Below, in pieces: positions 60,895-64,000 of a stretch of 64,000 nucleotides of DNA. Within the stretch, counting starts at the first letter, position 1; every line of letters begins with the position of its first letter. A program made the position numbers and the translations under genes. The stretch comes from Anaeramoeba ignava (Eukaryota; Metamonada; Anaeramoebidae). The stretch is from assembly GCA_028826165.1 (NCBI GenBank), contig JAPDFW010000068.1, positions 383,001 through 447,000 on the forward strand, in the 5' to 3' direction. Below the pieces are notes generated by a model. That model had not been told where the DNA came from, did not search any database, and saw only the letters and a program-made list of their open reading frames with translations.

Positions 60895-62234
60895 TTATAA
60901 AGCAGATAAACGATCATGTAAAGCATCTTCTTCTTCTTTTTGTTTTTTACGTTTTTCAACTTCTTGTTCTTCCAATTGCTAAAAAATTAAAATTAATTAA
61001 AAAATAAAAATAAAAATAAAAATTTCTTTTTGGATTAACAAATTTTAAAGAGAAAAAAATACTTTTTTTTCTAAATTAGACAATCCTTTTGTTGAATCGG
61101 AAGATTTAAGAGTTCCCTGAGTGAGCTGAACCATAACTTTGTCAACCTCATCATCAGCTTCATCTGAGATTTCATCTCCATCTAAAGTTTCGAAAGTATC
61201 TTCAACCATTTCTTCAAGTGCTCCAGCCTTATAAAAAAGAAATAGAATAAAAGAAAGAAAGAGAAAATTAATCAACAAAACAAAACGGATGAAAATGATA
61301 AATTTTTTTTGTTGATTACTTTTGTCATTTCCCGTGATAATACCATCATTGTTTGTGAAATTTCTGGAATTCTCACAAGTGAATTCATGTATTGCATAAC
61401 TTTTGCAGAATTTCTTAATGCTCCCATAATATTCTGAGTTGCAACGTTTGTTTGCATAGTCATTATTAAGCTGTTTATCTCTGTCTTTGCTGTGTATAAC
61501 TATTATGAATTTTAATTTTAATTTTATAAATGAATTTTAATTTTATTTTTAATTTTATAAATGAATTTTAATTTTAATTTTTATTTTAATTTTATAAATG
61601 AATTTTAAATTTAATTTTAATTTTAATTTTAATTTTAATTTTAATTTTAATTTTAATTTTAATTTTATAAATGAATTTTAATTTTAATTTAAATTTTTAT
61701 TTTAATTTTATAAATGAATTTTAATTTTTAATTTTAATTTTTATTTTTAATTTTATAAATGAATTTTAATTTTAATTTTAATTTTTAATTTTAATTTTAA
61801 TTTTAATTTTAATTTTAATTTTAATTTTGATTTTAATTTTAATATGAATTTTAATTTTATTTTTAATTTTATAAATGAATTTTAATTTTAATTTAAATAT
61901 TAATTTTAATTTTAATTTCAATATTAATTTTAATTTTAATTTTAATTTTATAAATGAATTTTAATTTTATAAATGAATTTTAATTTTAATAAAATAAAAT
62001 AAAACAAACTCTATCTTTTGCTTTTCTAGATCTCACAATTTCTGTAGCAAGAATTTTTGCACTAACATTATCACCTCTTTTTGCAGCAGCTTTTGCTTCA
62101 TTCTTAATTTTTAATTCTTCTCTATCAATATGAGTAATTTGTCTTTGAAGTTGTCTTTGTTGTTTTCTTAATTCTTGTCTCCATACTTTAACTTGTTCTT
62201 TTGGTGGTAATTGTTTTTTACCAAATAATCCCAT
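60895..62234 (-). CDS. VPS24: ESCRT-III subunit VPS24/CHMP3
   Basis: Exons are 62234-62010, 61499-61320, 61227-61063 and 60978-60895, all phase 0, giving 217 aa (human CHMP3 is 222). The start MGLFGKKQLPPKEQVKVW closely matches the CHMP3 N-terminus. Next come the basic helix-1 region (REELKIKNEAKAAAKRGD, EIVRSRKAKDR) and the core helices (INSLIMTMQTNVATQNIMGA, LVRIPEISQTMMVLSREMTK). An acidic region follows (LEEMVEDTFETLDGDE), and the C-terminal MIT-interacting motif is EEDALHDRLSAL. VPS24 caps and remodels ESCRT-III filaments in endosomal sorting, cytokinesis and membrane repair, and is disassembled by VPS4 through the C-terminal motif. Intron 1 (510 bp) is repeat-filled; introns 2 and 3 are 92 and 84 nt. 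The frame is intact throughout. Confidence 0.93.
61505..62000 (-). repeat. TTATAAATGAATTTTAA repeat in VPS24 intron 1
   Basis: About 490 bp of TTTTATAAATGAATTTTAAT units mixed with TTTTAA hexamers. It uses the same core as eIF2-alpha intron 5, here in the opposite orientation relative to the gene. Confidence 0.85.
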
Positions 62235-63279
62235 AATAAAAAAATAATAAAAAAAAAGAGAAAAAAATGATTTTTGTTTTTTTTCCTTTTTTTTATTTTA
62301 TTTTTTTATCAAGTTTAGTCAATAATTTATAATAATTACTCATTTATTTTTTTAATAAATTTATTTCTTTTTTTTAAAATTATAATTATTTATTATAATA
62401 TTATAAAATTAAATTAAATAATATTTATATAAAAAATATAATAAAATTATTAATTAAAATTAATATAAAAAAATGAAATAAATTTATCTAATTCTAAAAT
62501 TATTTTAATAAATTTATTTCTTTTTTTTTAAATTATAATTATTTATTATATTATTATAGAATTAAATTAAATAATATTTATATAAAAATATAATAATATT
62601 ATTAATTAAAATTAATATCAAAAATGAAATAAATTTATCTAATTCTAAAATTATTTTAATAAATTTATTTCTTTTTAAATTATAATTATTTATTATAATA
62701 TTATAGAATTAAATTAAATAATATTTATATAAAAAGTGGAATGATATTATTAATTAAAATTAATATAAAAATGAAATAAATTTATCTAATTCTAAAATTA
62801 TTTTAATAAATTTATTTCTTTTTAAATTATAATTATTTATTATAATATTATAGAATTAAATTAAATAATATTTATATAAAAAGTGGAATGATATTATTAA
62901 TTAAAATTAATATAAAAATGAAATAAATTTATCTAATTCTAAAAATTATTTTAATAAATTTATTTCTTTTTTTTTAAATTATAATTATTTATTATATTAT
63001 TATAAAATTAAATTAAATAATATTTATATAAAAAGTGGAATGATATTATTAATTAAATTAATAATAAAAAATGAAATAAATTTATCTAATTCTAAAATTA
63101 TTTTAATAAATTTATTTCTTTTTTTTTAAATTATAATTATTTATTATAATATTATAAAATTAAATTAAATAATATTTATATAAAAAGTGGAATAATATTA
63201 TTAATTAAATTAATAATAAAAAATTTTTTTTTTCATTTTTTTTTTTCATTTTTTTCATTTTATTTAATAGAAAAACAAA
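62235..63279. promoter_or_regulatory. Divergent region with about 150-bp satellite and promoter elements
   Basis: Head-to-head spacer between VPS24 and the TOM40-type gene. A minus-strand TCATTTTTTTCTCTTTTTTT element lies at about 62252-62271. From about 62340 to 63215 six copies of a roughly 150-bp unit recur, with landmark TAATTCTAAAATTATTTTAA near 62489, 62640, 62788, 62934 and 63088. The last four units carry AAAAAGTGGAAT. 63222-63262 holds three TTTTTTCATTTTTTT elements before the TOM40 ATG. Confidence 0.65.
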
Positions 63280-64000
63280 ATGGGGAATCAAGTTAAAAAA
63301 ACAAAAGAAAGTAGAAGTCAAGAAACAAAAGTTGAAATCCCATTAGAAAACACATTTAAATTAACAAATCCAGGAAAATTTGAACAATTTTGTAAAGAAT
63401 CAACTCAAATTCTTAATGTTGAAACTTTTGATGGTTTTAGACTTGAAGTTAATCAACAAATGAATCAATCTTTTGGTTTAACTCATGCTTTATCAATGGG
63501 TTCTTTACGTGAAGAACCTTCTTATACTTTTGGTGCTAATTATGTTCAAGAAAAAGTTTGTTATTTTTATATTTTAATAAAATTAAAATCAAAATTAAAA
63601 TTAAATTTAAAATTAAATTTAAAATTAAAATTAAAATTAAAATTCATTTATAAAATTAAAATTTAAATTAAAATTAAAATTAAAATTAAATTTAAAATTA
63701 AAATTAAAATTAAAATTAAAATTAAAATTAAAATTAAAAATCCAAAATTAAAATTAAAATTAAAATTAAAATTAAAATTAAAAATTAAAATTAAAATTAA
63801 AATTAAAATTAAAATTAAAATTAAAATTAAATTAAAATTTAAATTAAAATTAAAATTAAAATTAAAATTAAATTTAAAAATCAAAAATTAAAATTAAAAT
63901 TTATTTTGAAAATGAAAATTAAAATTAAAATTAAAATTAAAATTAAAATTTAAATTAAAATTAAATTTAAAAATTAATATCTAAAATTGAAATTAAAATT
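63280..64000 (+). CDS. TOM40: Mitochondrial-type outer-membrane import pore TOM40 (3' partial)
   Basis: Exon 1 (63280-63555, 92 codons) encodes a hydrophilic N-terminus. Then come LTNPGKFEQFCKESTQILN, FDGFRLEVNQQMNQSFGLTH and YTFGANYVQEK, aligning with the first strands of TOM40 (NPGxFE motif, GxxxxxNxxLxxxFxxxH, then xYxFGxxYV). TOM40 is the beta-barrel channel that imports proteins into mitochondria and related organelles, so the organism keeps such an organelle even if it is anaerobic. A GTTTGTT donor at 63556 starts an intron of at least 445 bp filled with AAAATT repeat that runs off the window; the remaining exons lie outside. Alternative: a VDAC-like porin of the same fold, less likely given the NPG motif. 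Confidence 0.75.
63568..64000 (+). repeat. AAAATT repeat in TOM40 intron 1
   Basis: (AAAATT)n with AAATTTAAA variants from just after the splice donor to the end of the window. Confidence 0.85.

Noticed and set aside
1-64000. tRNA, rRNA or other structural RNA genes
   Set aside because: I saw no GC-richer cloverleaf-like segment or conserved GGTTCGAAT box on either strand. A small RNA without strong sequence signature could be missed.
1-64000. Dictyostelium or a bacterial origin for the window
   Set aside because: Numerous GT-AG introns and eIF2-alpha, VPS24 and TOM40 exclude bacteria. AT-rich Asn runs recall Dictyostelium, but hexamer-coded NQ/NE dipeptides, repeat-filled introns and BTB-TLDc/RCC1-BTB content fit another amoeboid lineage better. 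This is judgement, not proof.

Overview
This is eukaryotic nuclear DNA: very AT-rich, and cut by GT-AG spliceosomal introns. Recognisable eukaryotic genes include eIF2-alpha, the box C/D snoRNP factor BCD1, the ESCRT-III subunit VPS24/CHMP3 and a TOM40-type import pore. The rest of the gene content is ankyrin-BTB, RCC1-BTB and BTB-BACK-TLDc proteins, an RGS-RhoGEF-MORN protein, and secreted or cytoskeletal proteins rich in FN3 domains. Extreme hexanucleotide repeats of the A4TN type run through introns, spacers and Asn/Gln-rich coding tracts. Together this suggests a free-living amoeboid protist. I think of an anaerobic metamonad of the Anaeramoeba type, but that is inference from gene families and base composition, not proof. 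Stops are almost all TAA, with one TGA, and the standard code fits.

Layout. 1-5035 (+): about 40 ankyrin repeats and two BTB domains, with the 5' end outside the window. 5439-7988 (-): armadillo-repeat gene with one repeat per exon. 8173-10029 (-): RCC1-BTB gene, divergent from BCD1 at 10123-11739 (+). 11745-13660: hexamer-repeat spacer. 13810-15634 (-): right-handed beta-helix protein. 16210-21274 (-): RGS-RhoGEF-PH-MORN gene. 22096-25232 (+): eIF2-alpha with a 1.9-kb satellite-filled intron. 25671-28373 (+): ankyrin-BTB gene with one ankyrin repeat per exon. 28567-33865 (-): large unrecognised helical protein. 34051-39569 (-): secreted, probably GPI-anchored FN3 protein. 39687-41739 (-): TPR-like protein. 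41839-46642 (+): two BTB-BACK-TLDc paralogues flanking a GT61-type glycosyltransferase. 47703-60513 (+): giant CH-CH-(FN3)26-GAS2 cytoskeletal protein. 60895-62234 (-): VPS24/CHMP3. 63280 to the window end (+): TOM40-type pore, 3' partial.

Three patterns run through the window. (1) Nearly every long intron is filled by its own simple repeat, while other introns are about 60-250 nt. (2) Almost every start codon is preceded within about 130 bases by one or more T-tract elements with the core TTTTTCATTTTTTTC, placed divergently between head-to-head genes. (3) Many otherwise conserved genes, including BCD1, carry single-base frame breaks, nearly all at A or T homopolymers. I read most of these as sequence-consensus errors rather than pseudogenes. 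The genes show no operon-like logic. Shared themes are BTB-based ubiquitin-ligase adaptors, small-GTPase/G-protein signalling and actin/microtubule organisation, which suit an amoeboid cell. Exon boundaries given below were placed by hand from GT-AG sites and checked for consistent codon phase.
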